From Coenobita brevimanus (Eukaryota; Arthropoda; Malacostraca; Decapoda; Coenobitidae): a stretch of 64,000 nucleotides of DNA. Shown here piece after piece: positions 1-10,308 of the stretch. A program made the translations under genes and the position numbers. Within the stretch, counting starts at the first letter, position 1, and every line of letters begins with the position of its first letter. The stretch lies in contig CM064713.1 in assembly GCA_032717465.1 (NCBI GenBank), positions 10,598,624-10,662,623 of the forward strand, read 5' to 3'. The notes below the pieces were generated by a model. It was given only the letters and a program-made list of their open reading frames with translations. It did no database searches and was not told the DNA's origin.

Positions 1-548
1 GACGAAAGCTGTTAGAGTGTGGGGAGAGTAGTGCATTTGGCTGTTTGTAAGCAACAAAGTCTGTGAATGTCGAAGAAGGAACCTCCATAAGGTCCGTACA
101 TCATCATCATCATCTAAGTCTCCTAATACCAAGTCAGTTCACTTTCCATCAGTGCGCAGGGAGGCGTGGCTTGTGTGACGTCAGCTGGCTTAAATAACAG
201 GGAATGTATAAAAGGGCAGACTCAAATTAAACATTTATAATAAGGCAAAATGAAGAAAGGGAAGAAGTGCGAACTCGTTTAACCCTATAATATAGCAGTA
301 GGTTCCCTCACACCCCTATACCTTCCCTGACACATTTCAGTCCCTTCCCTCAATTCTCCGGACTGAAAATGTGTCATGGTCTGATAAGGGGGCAAGCATA
401 CAGTACACTCACCGTCATGGTCAGGAGTCAACTGAACACCAGGGTTTCATGCCAGTGCCAGTCGACGCCACTCCGATGACCCACCCCCTGTGCGAGCGTG
501 GTGCTGTTTTAGAAGGAAGTGATCCGACTTGATATTAGTAGACTTAGA
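1..548. other. Stretch without a recognisable gene
   Basis: I see no coding region here. The stretch holds a short (CAT)n run at 101-118, which resembles the (CAT)n edges of the LINE 3' relics at 549 and 3,087. It also holds a CRE-like octamer followed by a TATA-like box (176-214). The only reading frame after those boxes is a ten-codon one starting at 250. Confidence 0.5.
176..214 (+). promoter_or_regulatory. Possible core promoter: CRE-like site plus TATA-like box
   Basis: TGACGTCA (176-183) is a perfect CREB/ATF half-site palindrome. TATAAAAG (207-214) lies 23 bases downstream. No initiator and no credible downstream gene is visible, so this may be chance or part of an unrecognised repeat. 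The pairing of a palindromic CRE with a canonical TATA box is the only reason to list it. Confidence 0.15.
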
Positions 549-1010
549 TCATCATCATCATCATCCGAGTTCTTTTTCCACCCAAGAGTGCAGTGAGATG
601 GCGTCTAGAGGGCAGGAGAAAGAAAACACATAGAGGGATAACTAACAAATGTCTACCAAGTTAAATAGATCAAACTTTCATTTACACATCATTCAACCCT
701 CCGGAATCCTTATTGAACCTCACAATAATATATGCATTCAGATTTCCACACTTCACATGACCCATCATGTAGAGTCAGTCAGACTTCTGTCAAGTCAACG
801 GGAATAAAACAGGGGTGACAAAGGCTTGTCATATCATATTCCATACAAAATTTTTCCAGCCAGTTCATTCCACTGTTCCTAGCCTCATAATCCAACTATT
901 TATCACTTTCTCAGATATTCTTTTACCATATCAGACCACCTTCTCCACTGTCTAACACTTCATCCCACCTTCAAATTCGCCCAGATACAGCATTTTCACC
1001 CCGACAGGGT
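549..1010 (-). repeat. Degenerate LINE 3' end with (GAT)n tail
   Basis: This is a strongly diverged copy of the LINE 3' fragment at 3,087-3,857. Both begin on the plus strand with a (CAT)n run and a short conserved block containing TCTAGA and GGGCAGG. Both then share blocks near 690-720 / 3,195-3,230 and 850-1,000 / 3,355-3,520. On the minus strand the unit ends in (GAT)n, as RTE-like LINEs often end in short tandem repeats. No reading frame survives. The call rests on by-eye similarity between the two copies. Confidence 0.5.
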
Positions 1011-1254
1011 GCGAACATCGTGAGCATAATACAGCACCCTCTAAAATATCCGCCCCGAATGGGAATGAACACATTTCAAGGGGATCTGCAGCCTGATTCA
1101 ACTGATGCAGCCTCCAGGATGGGAAGGTAAATGGACAGATTGTTAAGTAGATTTATGGGTAGATGGATAAATTGATTGACAGGTAGATTGTTTGGTAGAT
1201 AAATAGACTGAAATACTACTGTACTGACAACTAGAGGAATGGCTGGATGGACTG
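1011..1254. repeat. Unassigned sequence with degenerate TAGA/GATA repeats
   Basis: About 1,120-1,215 is made of imperfect TAGA, GATA and GATTG units, an old decayed tetranucleotide microsatellite. The rest shows no feature. The outer (3') end of the left Penelope-like element probably lies near 1,250, but I cannot fix it. Confidence 0.4.
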
Positions 1255-1340
1255 ACAGTTTGACAAGTACGGAGGAAGCGATGAGTAGGTACTTAAACAT
1301 GGAGAATGACCAAATGCAGAGTACAGGATCCAGCTTATTT

Positions 1341-1370
1341 CAACGTTTTGCCCACCAGAGCTTCTTCAGG
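1341..1370 (-). ncRNA. Hammerhead-ribozyme-like motif in PLE 3' region (degenerate)
   Basis: On the minus strand the order is CTGAAGA, a stem GCTC / GGGC closed by TGGT, then AAAACG. This has the layout of a hammerhead core (CUGAUGA, stem II, GAAA). Two core positions differ: A for U in CUGAUGA, and A for G in GAAA, so it would not be expected to cleave. Hammerhead motifs are established features of PLE terminal repeats, and this one sits in the 3' region of a PLE. I cannot confirm stems I and III. Confidence 0.3.
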
Positions 1371-1387
1371 AATTACATCATTGGACA

Positions 1388-2807
1388 GTTGTTGTTGTTG
1401 TTGCTGGAATACTCGCCCCACACATGGTGGGGCATGGGCAAACAAAAGAGCCCGTCAGAGTCAGGCAAAAACAATGCTCTCCAGTGAGAGCCAAGCAGGG
1501 CAGATGGACAGACAAGGAAGGGCAGCAAGGGCAGGAGAAAAGCAGCAAAGCCCACAGTGTCATTGCGGCCGTGCCCGATCTAGCAGATCAGTGGCAGGAA
1601 GGCAATCATGGGCAGGCCGAGAACTCATGTTCACGGCCATCGAACAGCTCCAGTTCACCTGACATCGGAGCCGAAAGCACTGGTACTTGGCAAAGTTCTG
1701 TATAACCAGTTGAGCCATTGCGTCAATGTTCTCCTCAAAAATTTTGTTAATGTCGGCAGCTGTAAATCGGTGCTGAAGATCGTAGATTGGCTCAACGTGA
1801 TCAGGGGTAGAGGTCGAGGCGGTGGTCTGAGTACCGGAAGATGGAGGAGTCAGTGTGGCCTCGAGCTGAGCTGGAGGGGCAGGAGAGGTAGCAGCTGGCA
1901 AGAGGTCCACCAAGCTCTCAGCAGCAGATCGTGAAACTGAGGAGGGAGGGCTCTTAATGTCTTGATGGACTGAGGGGGCAGGAGAAACAGCCTGTTCCCC
2001 CTCGGTTGCTGATGGCAGAGGGTGGACCTCAGTGATGGTAGTAACGATGTCCAAGTCCATAGCCATGGACAGCTCCGGGTTGGTGATCTTGGATGCAGTC
2101 GTCCTGTTGAGGAGGCCATTAAGTTGCAGCCGTTTGCGCAGTGTTTTGTGAGGCCGAGGTGGAGGTGGCCATGGCTGTGGCTGTGACTGAGGCTGTGGCT
2201 GCAGCTGCGGCCGCTGGGGTCAACATTCCTGACCAGGGGCAGAACATGCATCGCCGGCAAAACTCTGAGGGATGGCAAGGTGTGGTAGCCTGTTCCTCTA
2301 AAAAACCTGAGGGAGGAGAATGTGCAAAACTGCCTTGTCATCCCCAGTAAAAGCCTCCTGCTTAGCGAGACACATTGAAACGATGGTGTTTATCTCCCCA
2401 GAACACCGAAGACCTCTAGGCCGGCGTTTCTGGGCAGAGGGGTGTCGCCATGCATGGGCAGAGCCCTGCACAGCAACACCCACCGGTCCAGTGACATCCC
2501 TAGCCTCAGGACCCTTAGGTGACTGATGGAGACGAAACTCCACTGTCTCACCCTTGCCGAGAGAGCACCGAAAGTGCCATGGATTCGGTGCAACGATCCC
2601 GAATCTGTGCAGGAAAACATCAGCACTGGTATCCCGGCATTTGATGAACCCGTACCCAGACTTCACGTTAAACCAAACCACCACACCACTGATCGTCGTG
2701 ACTCCCGGCAGCTCTGAATTACTGCTGTATGGCCCCCTCGATGGGTCAAAGGCATGAGCAGTAAGGGAAGAAGTCGCTCGCTGGTCGGACATAAGGACGA
2801 CTTGCTG
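1388..2807 (-). mobile_element. 1.42-kb retroposed unit encoding a cold-shock-domain protein
   Basis: The unit is flanked by perfect 10-bp duplications TCATTGGACA at 1,378-1,387 and 2,808-2,817. They split PLE sequence that is otherwise continuous: the PLE 3'UTR stops at 2,808 and resumes at 1,387. On the minus strand the unit has a leader of about 15 bases, one long frame (2,792-1,560), a 172-base 3'UTR and a terminal (CAA)n run (plus-strand GTT at 1,388-1,402). TSDs plus a simple-repeat 3' tail indicate target-primed reverse transcription by a LINE. The tail is not poly(A), unlike family D or LINE-A in this window, so another helper is likely. It carries no RT or endonuclease and is non-autonomous. 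Confidence 0.75.
1560..2792 (-). pseudogene. Y-box-type cold-shock-domain protein, two in-frame stops
   Basis: The frame opens with ATG at 2,792. Residues about 30-110 form a cold-shock domain of the eukaryotic Y-box type. The RNP1-like segment SGYGFIKC and the RNP2-like segment DVFLH are present, followed by the Y-box-typical GETVEF and VTGPVGVAVQGS. This fold binds single-stranded RNA or DNA. After TAG (near 2,298) and TGA (near 2,223) the same frame continues with a Gln/Pro-rich stretch, a basic segment, a Ser/Ala/Pro-rich region and a probable helix (RFTAADINKIFEENIDAMAQ), ending near residue 410. Y-box proteins normally have Arg-rich basic/aromatic islands after the domain, and these are absent. 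It may be a gag-like RNA-binding protein of a retroposon family or a remodelled retrocopy. I do not recognise the C-terminal half. Confidence 0.7.
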
Positions 2808-3086
2808 TCATTGGACAACACTCCACTTCTTAAATAGTCCCCAGCCTGGCTGGTGACCTAAACACAACAAATGAACAATCTTAAACTACCTGGTTAACCA
2901 GGCTGTCTGCTCATTAAGAGATATGTCAATGGCTTCGCTAACATAAAGAACTCATTAGTTTCAGTGGTATTACATAATTTGCAATGACGGCGGACTCATA
3001 ACATCTGTTTCTTGATACTGTCTACATATTTAATCAATTCAGAAGTTTTCTAGTCAGGATTACAGTCTGTGTCAAACCTATGTTTC
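2808..3086 (-). pseudogene. PLE fragment: end of GIY-YIG protein and 3'UTR
   Basis: The minus-strand sequence aligns by eye along its length with plus-strand 19,268-19,545, including the end of the GIY-YIG endonuclease, its stop region and the 3'UTR. It is diverged and not open. Its left edge is the TSD of the cold-shock retroposon. Its right edge is the TSD (TATGTTTC, 3,079-3,086) of the LINE fragment inserted at 3,087. Confidence 0.75.
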
Positions 3087-3857
3087 GTCATCATCATCAT
3101 CAACATCCGGACCACCTTTCCCACTCTAGGGCAGGTTGAGGAGTAGTAACGTCTAGACAGCCAAAGTTTATCCATTCAATGGGCCACGCTTCCATCCACT
3201 CACCACTGAACCCCTCGAAATCCTGGATCAATCAGAGAGGCCAAAAAATTTCACCATGTTATGTAACTTCACATATACCTATCTACATGAGCCAAAACGA
3301 AGGCTGACACGTTGAAAAGAGGTGCCAAATCCCGGGTTATACGCTTCTCTGCACAAAATTCTTCCAGCCAGCTCAGTCTCTTGTCGGTCCCTTAGCATCA
3401 TTCAACTTCCACACCTCTCTTCCTCACACACTTATCCACCATACTCCTCCACCTTCTACTTGGCCTACCTCGCCTTTCCTTCCTACTTCAGATTCGCTCA
3501 GATATACCTTTTCCACTACGCTATTGTCATCCATTTTCCCCAGATGACCTATCCATCTCAGTACACTCTTTTCGATTCTGGTGTCCACAGACTTCCTCAC
3601 TCTGCATCTTTCACTAACCACAATATGCTATATCCTATCCACTCTCTTTACTCCACACACATTCCTCAGGAATCCCATCTCCACTGCTCTTAGTCTTGAC
3701 TTTTCATTTTCATGCCACACCATAGTCTCACATCCGTTGTTAAAGTTGACACTAACACTCTTTCATGTAAGCCCCATCCATCACCATTCGTCACCAACGC
3801 CATCCCTTTCTCCATTATCCGTCTTTGTATCTCTCCCATCACCCCATCCATACCGTA
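3087..3857 (-). mobile_element. 5'-truncated LINE 3' end (RTE-like), (GAT)n tail
   Basis: The fragment is bounded by 8-bp duplications TATGTTTC at 3,079-3,086 and 3,858-3,865, which interrupt the PLE GIY-YIG coding part. On the minus strand it ends in (GAT)n at 3,087-3,102. About 3,740-3,424 encodes the C-terminal tail of a LINE polymerase in two frames, with the signatures SRLRAVEMGFLRNVCGVKR and EKSVLRWIGHLGKM. These match in style the tail of RTE-C (RAVEMSYLRGACGV, LRWFGHVERM). The 5' end is lost, as is usual for incomplete reverse transcription. Confidence 0.7.
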
Positions 3858-3865
3858 TATGTTTC

Positions 3866-3997
3866 ATACTCATATTGAAACATATCATATTTGTGTTTCA
3901 TCACTCGTTTCTCTAAACCACGAAATGTTTCTCCAATATATACTTTACTGTATCCTGAACAAGGTACACTGTAAACTCCTGCCTGGATTACATCCTT
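3866..3997 (-). pseudogene. PLE fragment: N-terminal part of GIY-YIG domain
   Basis: On the minus strand this encodes QAGVYSVPCSGYSKVYIGET and a following segment, matching the GIY-YIG domain (GVY, then YIG) of the plus-strand PLE at 19,126-19,240. The two signature motifs survive. It continues, after removal of the LINE insertion, into 3,086-2,808. At 3,998 it abuts the poly(A) end of LINE-A. Confidence 0.75.
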
Positions 3998-4002
3998 TCT
4001 TA

Positions 4003-6680
4003 TTTATTTTTTTTTTTTGTAAGAGGAGGAAGGAACCAAAGGCCAGGAGATCGCAAATAACAGCTCCTTCCAAGAAAAAACAAAAACAATACAAAGAGAG
4101 CCAAATTCAAGATCTGTTCATTTTGTGATGCCTGGACACACTGCGTTTGAAAGACTGGAGATCATAGGAAGTAGGAAATACAGACAAAGGGAGACAATTT
4201 CAGAGTAGATCTGTTGCATAAGTGAAGGACTGGGAGTAACGGTTAACTCTTGCATTAGAGAATTTGGACAGAAAAGGGATCAGAGTTTGTTGCCAGACTG
4301 GTGCTACGCACCTGTCGTAGAGGAGGAGGGATGCAAGCAGACAGCTCAGAGGAGCAGTGACCATGGAAGTAGTGATAGAAAGAGATAAAGAGGCAACAGT
4401 GCGGTGAAGAGACAGAGGTTGAAGGGACCCAGTAAGAGGAGGAGAGTTAATGAGATGAAAAGCCTTTTACTCCACCCTATTGAGAAGATCTGTATGTGGG
4501 GAGCCTCCTCACACGTTAGAGTTGTTCTCTACACAGGGGCGAATAAAACCCGTGTATAAAGTCAACAACTATGCAGGGGTAAAGAAGGTACGGAGTCAGC
4601 TTAGCACACCTAATCTCTTGGAAGGAGATTGTACAAGAGATGTAATATGATCTTTCCAAGATTAAGTCCCGGGTGAATGAAACCTCAGGCATGTTCAAGG
4701 ATGATGCAGGATTGAGCTGGATGTTATTAAACAATAATGGGTACTCCTGTGGAAGATTTTGTCGGGTTGATAGTTGTAAAAACTAAGTCTTTGAAGCATT
4801 AAAAAATATATATATATATTTTTACCCGTCAGAGATACGAGTCAAGTCAGACATTAGGTGTGCCATAGCCTCATCCCTGGTTTGTTGAAGTAACTGCTGA
4901 GATTGAGGTTGGGGAAACCGAATGGAAAGGTGAAGGGTTGAATCATCAGCCCACGAGTGGATAGGGTTAGATGTATAGCTTAGAAAATCATTGATGAATA
5001 AAAGGAAGAAAGTTGGTGATAGGACAGAGCCCTGAGGAACACCACTGTTGATAGATCTAGAAGTATGATGACCGTCTACAACAGCGGCTATAGAACGACC
5101 AGAAAGGGAGCTAGAGATGAAGGCACAGATAGAAGGATGTAAACTGTACGAGGGCAGTCTGGAAATTAAAGATTTATGCCAGACTCGATCGAAAGCCTTT
5201 GAGATGTCAAGGGCAGTGGCAAAGCTTTTGCCAAAGTCCCAAAAGGAGGATGACCAGGAGTCTGAAAGGAAGGTGAGAAGATCGCCAGTGAAGCTTCCCT
5301 GACGGAACCCATACTGACGATCAGAAAGAATGCTGTGATAGCAAAGATGCTTTTAAATTTTTCTGTTAAGAATAGACTCTGAAACTTCTGAGACACAGGA
5401 TGTTAAAGCAATTGGACGATTGTCAGAGGGCTGGGAATGGTCACCCTTCTTTGGGACTAGCTGAATGAGAGCAAACTTCCAGCAAGAGGGAAAGGTACAA
5501 GTTGAAAGACAGAGGCGAAGGAGTTTACCTAGGCATTTTGTAAGCACAGAAGCACAGATCTTGAGGACAACAGAAGGAACTCCATCAGGCCCATATGCCT
5601 TGTTAGTATTGAAGCCAGTGATGGCACAAAATACATCAGCTGAAGAAATTTTAATGCCAACCATGAGGAAGTCAGAGGGAGGAATGATGGAGGAACAGCA
5701 CCAGAATCGTCTAAGGTGGAATTGGAGGGGAGTGTTTGAGCAAAGAGATCTGCTTTATCAGTAGACGAAACAGCTACAGAACCATCAGAGTAGAAAAGAG
5801 AAGGGAAGGATGATGATGTAAAGTTGTTATAAAGGTTTTTGGCAAGGTGCCAGAAAGAGCAGGAAGAATTCAAGTTGGAGAGTTGAGAGCATTTAATATG
5901 GATGAAATTATTTTTAGCAGCGAAGAACAGACTTAGCATGATTCCGGGCAGAAACATAAAAGCGATGTTGACTCAGGGGTGGGTTGGCTCTGATGTCTTT
6001 TATTGGCCCTCTCCTTGTTGCGGACAGCATTAAAACAAACGTGATTAAACCAAGGCTTTCTTGCATTAGTCAAAGGATATGAGAAAGGAATGTATGCTTT
6101 CAAGCCCGAGAGAATAACCTCTGTAATCCGTAAAGGACACTCAGATGGCTCTCGGCCATGGAAGCAATAATCATTCCAGGGAAAATCAAAGAAGTAGGCC
6201 TACTGCCTGAGGGCCTCCCAATCCGCAGTTCCAAAGTGCCACAGTCAACGTTTCTTTGGAGGGTCCACAAGCCTTACCGGAGCGGTAGGACAGGTCAAAG
6301 TAATAAGGTTGTGTTTGGAGGAGCCCAACAGAGAGGAGAGATTAACAGTGGAAGCAGAAGGATTATTTGTAAGGAAGAGGTCAAGTATGTTGGAGCTCTC
6401 TCCAAGGCGGTCAGCTATACTTTAAAGGTGCTGTACAAGCTGCTCTAGGTCATTAAGGATAGAAAAGATGTAGGTTTGTTCACCAGGTGGATCAGTGAAA
6501 GGAGAGGAGAGCCAAAGTTTGTGGTGAACATTGGAATCTCCTAGAATGGAGGTTTCAGAGAAAGGAGAAAAGGATAAAATGTGTTCCATCGTAGAAGCAA
6601 GATAGTCAAAGAAATTTCATAGGCAGTAGCATTAGGGGATAAATAAACAGTGCAGAGATTTTTAGTCAGAGAATGACAGG
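4003..6680 (-). pseudogene. LINE-A (jockey-like) 3' part: endonuclease end, RT, 3'UTR
   Basis: The minus-strand frames, with several breaks, read through the endonuclease C-terminus (near 6,680-6,500), a linker, and a reverse transcriptase. RT landmarks are AYGPDGVPSVVLK, DNRPIALTSC, RQYGFRQG, DISKAFDRVWHKSL and SGVPQGSVLSPTFF. A catalytic box reads WADD where YADD is usual. A C-terminal region follows, and the element ends in poly(A) (plus-strand T run 4,007-4,018). The style is that of the jockey-type elements common in decapod genomes. Stops and frameshifts are frequent: three separate frames are needed between 5,957 and 4,800. The other half of the element lies at 12,989-13,612, split off by RTE-B. 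Confidence 0.8.
6671..6680. repeat. Left target-site duplication of RTE-B
   Basis: GAATGACAGG here pairs with GAATGGCAGG at 12,979-12,988, nine of ten bases identical. Joining LINE-A across these copies restores a continuous endonuclease reading at the CHS codons. Confidence 0.7.
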
Positions 6681-7009
6681 GTGCTAAGAATCCCATGGTG
6701 TAGAAATAAGTTTATACAGTACATTCAAAAAGAACCTTACGAATAGGAACTTGGAAAATTCGAACTCTCAATCAGGCTTGTAAAATGGAAGAACTTAGTT
6801 CAGTGTTCAAGGAATACATTGTGGATATTTGTGCTCTTACAGAAATGAGGTTGCTTCGAGATGAAAAAATGAATTTGGAAGATGGTATTACATTGCAGGT
6901 TTCTGGTAGGTGTGATGGAAATCATTACCAAGGAGTAGGTTTACTGCTGAGTAGAGAGGCTTGAAAGGCACTATGTGAGTTTGGGCTAATTAATGAGCAC
7001 TTGCTTTAT
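6681..7009 (+). pseudogene. RTE-B LINE, 5' part: start of endonuclease
   Basis: About 6,735 onward encodes the start of an apurinic-type endonuclease: IGTWKIRTLNQACKMEELS, then VDICALTEMR. One in-frame TGA sits near 6,962. The coding sense stops at 7,009, where RTE-C copy 1 is inserted, and resumes at 10,309 with YARLKSDHGN. The short leader, the LINE type and the 3' end (ATTG-like tandem units near 12,960-12,978) suggest an RTE-clade element. Confidence 0.75.
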
Positions 7010-10000
7010 CTATCTATCTATCTATAGCCCGACGCCCTAATCCCGCAAAGGGTGGCCGCAGACAAAACGCCTCCAAGTCACTCTGTCACCCACCATTTGA
7101 CTCCCCTCACCCCAACTCACCCCTCCCTCCCTCATATACCTCTCAACTCCATCCCTCCACCTCATCCTCGGTCTACCCCTCCCTCTCCCTCCCTCCACTT
7201 CACCTACATACACCCTCTTAGTCAGTCGTTCGTTCTCCATTCTCTCCACATGTCCAAACCACCTCAGTGTATTTCTCCTAATCTTTTCAACCACATCCAC
7301 ATCTACCCCACAACGTTCCTTCACTTCTTCATTCGTCAACCTGTCCCTCCACGTCACTCCACATGCTCCTCTCAAGTAACTCATTTCCACTGCTCTCACT
7401 CTTGACTTGTTCCCCTCTTGCAAGGTCCACGCCTCGCTTCCATACGTCAGGGTAGGGATCACAATACCATCATGCAATGACTTCTTAACTTCCATACTCA
7501 CCTCCCTATTTCTCATCACTGCTTTCAGTGTACCAACAACCTTTCTTCCCTGCTGTACCCTTTCACGTACTTCATCCCCCAAAGTTCCATCCTTACTCAT
7601 CACACTACCCAAGTACTTGAATGCACTCACATTCTCCATATCTTCACCATCCAACCTCACTGCACACTCTGTGACTTCATTCCTCTCAAACACCATAACT
7701 TTACGTTTGTTTACATTAACTTTCAGCTTCCTCCTCCTACACACTGTCCCAAATTCATTCACCAAACCTTGCAACTCCCATTCATCTTCACTCAACAATA
7801 CTGTATCATCAGCAAACAGCAACACCGGAAGCTTCCAAATCTCACCCTCATTCATTAGGGCCACCCCCACATCCACTGCCCTACCTTGCACCTCCTTTAC
7901 GACCCCATCCATATATATATTAAACAGCCATGGAGACATTACACACCCCTGTTTCAGTCCCACATTGAGATCAAAGAACTCACTCAGCTCACCATCCACT
8001 CGCACCGTAGCCCTAGCTCCCTCGTACATATTCTTCACAGCACTCAACTATTTCCCCTCCACTCCATATATTCTTAATACCTTCCACATACCTTGCCAAT
8101 CTATTCTGTCATAAGCTTTCTCCAAGTCCATGAAGGCAGCATACACTTTCCTTCCCTTCTCTAGATACTTCTCCACTAAACATCTTGGAACAAATATCTG
8201 ATCTACACATCCTTTTCCCTTCCTAAATCCCCCTTCTTCTTCTCCAACTAGCTCCTCTGTTATATGCCTAACCCTATCAATGAGTATTCTACCATATATT
8301 TTACTAGTCACACTAAGAAGGCAAATACCCCTATGGTTACCACATACTTCTCTCTCCCCTTTTCCTTTGTACAGAGGAACAATTATACCTGATTTCCAGT
8401 CCTCTGGAACCCTTCCCTCTTCCCAAGACAATCTACACAATTTCCATATCCACTCCACAACAATCTCACCCCCATACCTAAGCATTTCACCACACACTCC
8501 ATCAATTCCTGGGGCCTTTCCCAGCTTAATCTTCTTCATCGCTTCCACTACTTCCGACCTACTGATCTCTTCCTCCCTCCTCTCATCTCTTCTTCTCCCA
8601 GCCATTCCCCAACCACTTATACTCACACTGCTCTCACTCTCTACATTCAACAAATCCTCAAAGTGCTCCTTCCATCTCCTCAATTTCTCTCTCTTCTCCA
8701 CCAACAATCTATTATTCCTATCTTTCACTCCCCTACTACTTCCCCTTTCACACTGCCTTACTTTCTTTACCTCCTTCCAAAACAATTTCTTACTCTCCCT
8801 CCATTTCACACTCAGATTCCTCCCAAACTCTTCATCCACTTTCTTCTTACTCTCCTTCACCAGTCTCTTAACCTCCCTTCTCCTGCTCACATATACCTCT
8901 CTCTTCTCTCTCTCATCTTCTCCCCTACCTCTACTCGCCAACCATTCACCATATGCCTTCTTCTTTTGTTCCACAGCTCGTTTCACCTCATCATTCCACC
9001 ATGCTGTCCCTTGCACACCCTTGCATCTCCTCCTCACTCCACAAACAACCTCACACGCTGCGCTTATCTCTTCCGTGAATATCTTACATACGTCTTCCAC
9101 CCCTTCCATCTGCTCTAGCTTATACCTTCCCAATCTTTCTTCCACTATGCTCTTATACTCTGTCATTTTCTCACTATCTTGCAATTTCTCCACTCTTCTC
9201 ACAAGAGCTGCTTCCTCCTGTCTTCCCCTTCGTCTCCTCAACCACTTTCTTTGCAGCTCTACCTTGGCCATCACTAAGTGATGGTCCGAGACTCCATTCC
9301 CCCACCCTCTCCACACCCTTGCATCCAACACTTGTCTTCTCATTCGCTCATCCACACACACGTAGTCTATCATTGCCTTTCGTTCAGCAAGTTCACCATC
9401 CATCCTCCTCATTACTCTCCATGTATACCGGTGGATCATCTTATGACGAAAGTAGGTGTTGGCTATTGCCAACCCCTTACCAGCACAGATGTCCACCAAA
9501 GCACTACCATTCCCATCTACTTCAGCTGGCACACCCCACTGACCAACCACTCCATCCACTCGTACATTCCCAACTTTGCCATTCATGTCTCCAATCAACA
9601 GCACTCTCTCGTTCCTCTCAAACTTGTCCATACATGCTTCTACTCTCGCCCAAAACTCATCTTTCACTCTTGCCACTCGATCCTCTGTTGGAGCATACAC
9701 ACATACAATCGCCCATGCTTGTATACCTACATTCATCCTCACCCATACAATCCTTGCACCCACTGTTCCATACTCTCTTATATTCTCCTTCCACTTCTTG
9801 CTTATCATCAGACATACTCCCTCTTTTGCCCTCTCATTCTCACTGACTCCCGCACATATACCTACACCGTATTCCCATTCTCACATCCTTTCACCTTCCC
9901 ATTTAGTTTCAGTCAATCCACATATATCCACTTTTGCATCCTCAAGCACCTGGACAATCTCTCTCTCTTTCACTTCATCATTCACTCCTCTCACATTCCA

Positions 10001-10308
10001 TGTTCCCACCCTCAGAATGTCCTTTGTCCGTTCCTTAGTCGTCAACGTATGGTCCGTCCGGGTCCGAGGCGCTTTATTTGCTTTTTTAGTTAGTTCTTTT
10101 TACGGGGTGGGGCACTAACCCACCACCAACCCTTTTAGTCGCCTCGTACGACAAGCAGGGATACTCGGGGAGTATTCTTGAAACCCCCCTACCCCCAGGG
10201 GATTCATAGGTCTGAGGAATCTGTACTGGGACTATAGTAGCTGTGAAAAATGGCTTTATCGCGTGTAGTTTGGCCCCACAAACCAGGTTAATGCAACATT
10301 CCGGCAAA
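7010..10308 (-). mobile_element. RTE-C copy 1, full-length RTE-type LINE
   Basis: The element is bounded by 8-bp duplications TGCTTTAT at 7,002-7,009 and 10,309-10,316 inside RTE-B. At its 5' end (10,308, minus strand) a leader of about 200 bases precedes the coding frame. The 3' end runs into a GATA microsatellite (plus-strand TATC, 7,010-7,025), the short tandem tail typical of RTE elements. At 3.3 kb with a single EN-RT frame it matches the usual RTE length. It is the youngest layer of the nest, because nothing interrupts it and it interrupts RTE-B, which interrupts LINE-A, which interrupts the PLE. Confidence 0.85.
7037..10105 (-). pseudogene. RTE-C copy 1 endonuclease-reverse transcriptase, two nonsense codons
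   Basis: The frame is open from a stop near 10,108. No ATG precedes the endonuclease start VGTWNVRGVNDE. Endonuclease landmarks are LTETKWEGERM, VCVYAPTEDR, LLIGDMNGKVG and VSDHHLVMAKV. RT landmarks are GKAPGIDGVCGEMLRYGG, HRGICLLSVTSKIYGRIL, EEGGFRKGKGCVDQIF, AFMDLEKAYDRIDW, GLKQGCVMSPWLF and LLFADDTVLL. The C-terminal tail contains TLRWFGHVERMENERLTKR. The frame is broken only by TGA at 9,881-9,883 (copy 2 has AGA there) and TAG at 8,048-8,050 (copy 2 has TTG). The product would nick DNA and copy its own RNA at the nick. The element is recent but dead as it stands. Confidence 0.85.

Noticed and set aside
101..118. CRISPR-like or other array at the (CAT)n runs
   Set aside because: A plain trinucleotide repeat in a eukaryotic sequence, with no spaced direct repeats anywhere in the window.
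1850..2341. A 163-codon minus-strand frame overlapping the cold-shock pseudogene
   Set aside because: It is the neighbouring frame of the same strand. The Gln/Pro-rich reading continuous with the cold-shock domain is the more coherent one.
1560..2792. An intact host Y-box gene
   Set aside because: Two in-frame stops, no introns, TSDs on both sides and a position inside a PLE show it is a retroposed, decayed copy.
8280..10093. Long plus-strand reading frames rich in Ser, Thr, Pro, His and Leu opposite RTE-C copy 1, and matching ones on the minus strand opposite copy 2
   Set aside because: They are antisense shadows of the AG-rich RTE-C coding strand. Their composition mirrors it, and the sense strand has full endonuclease and RT motifs.
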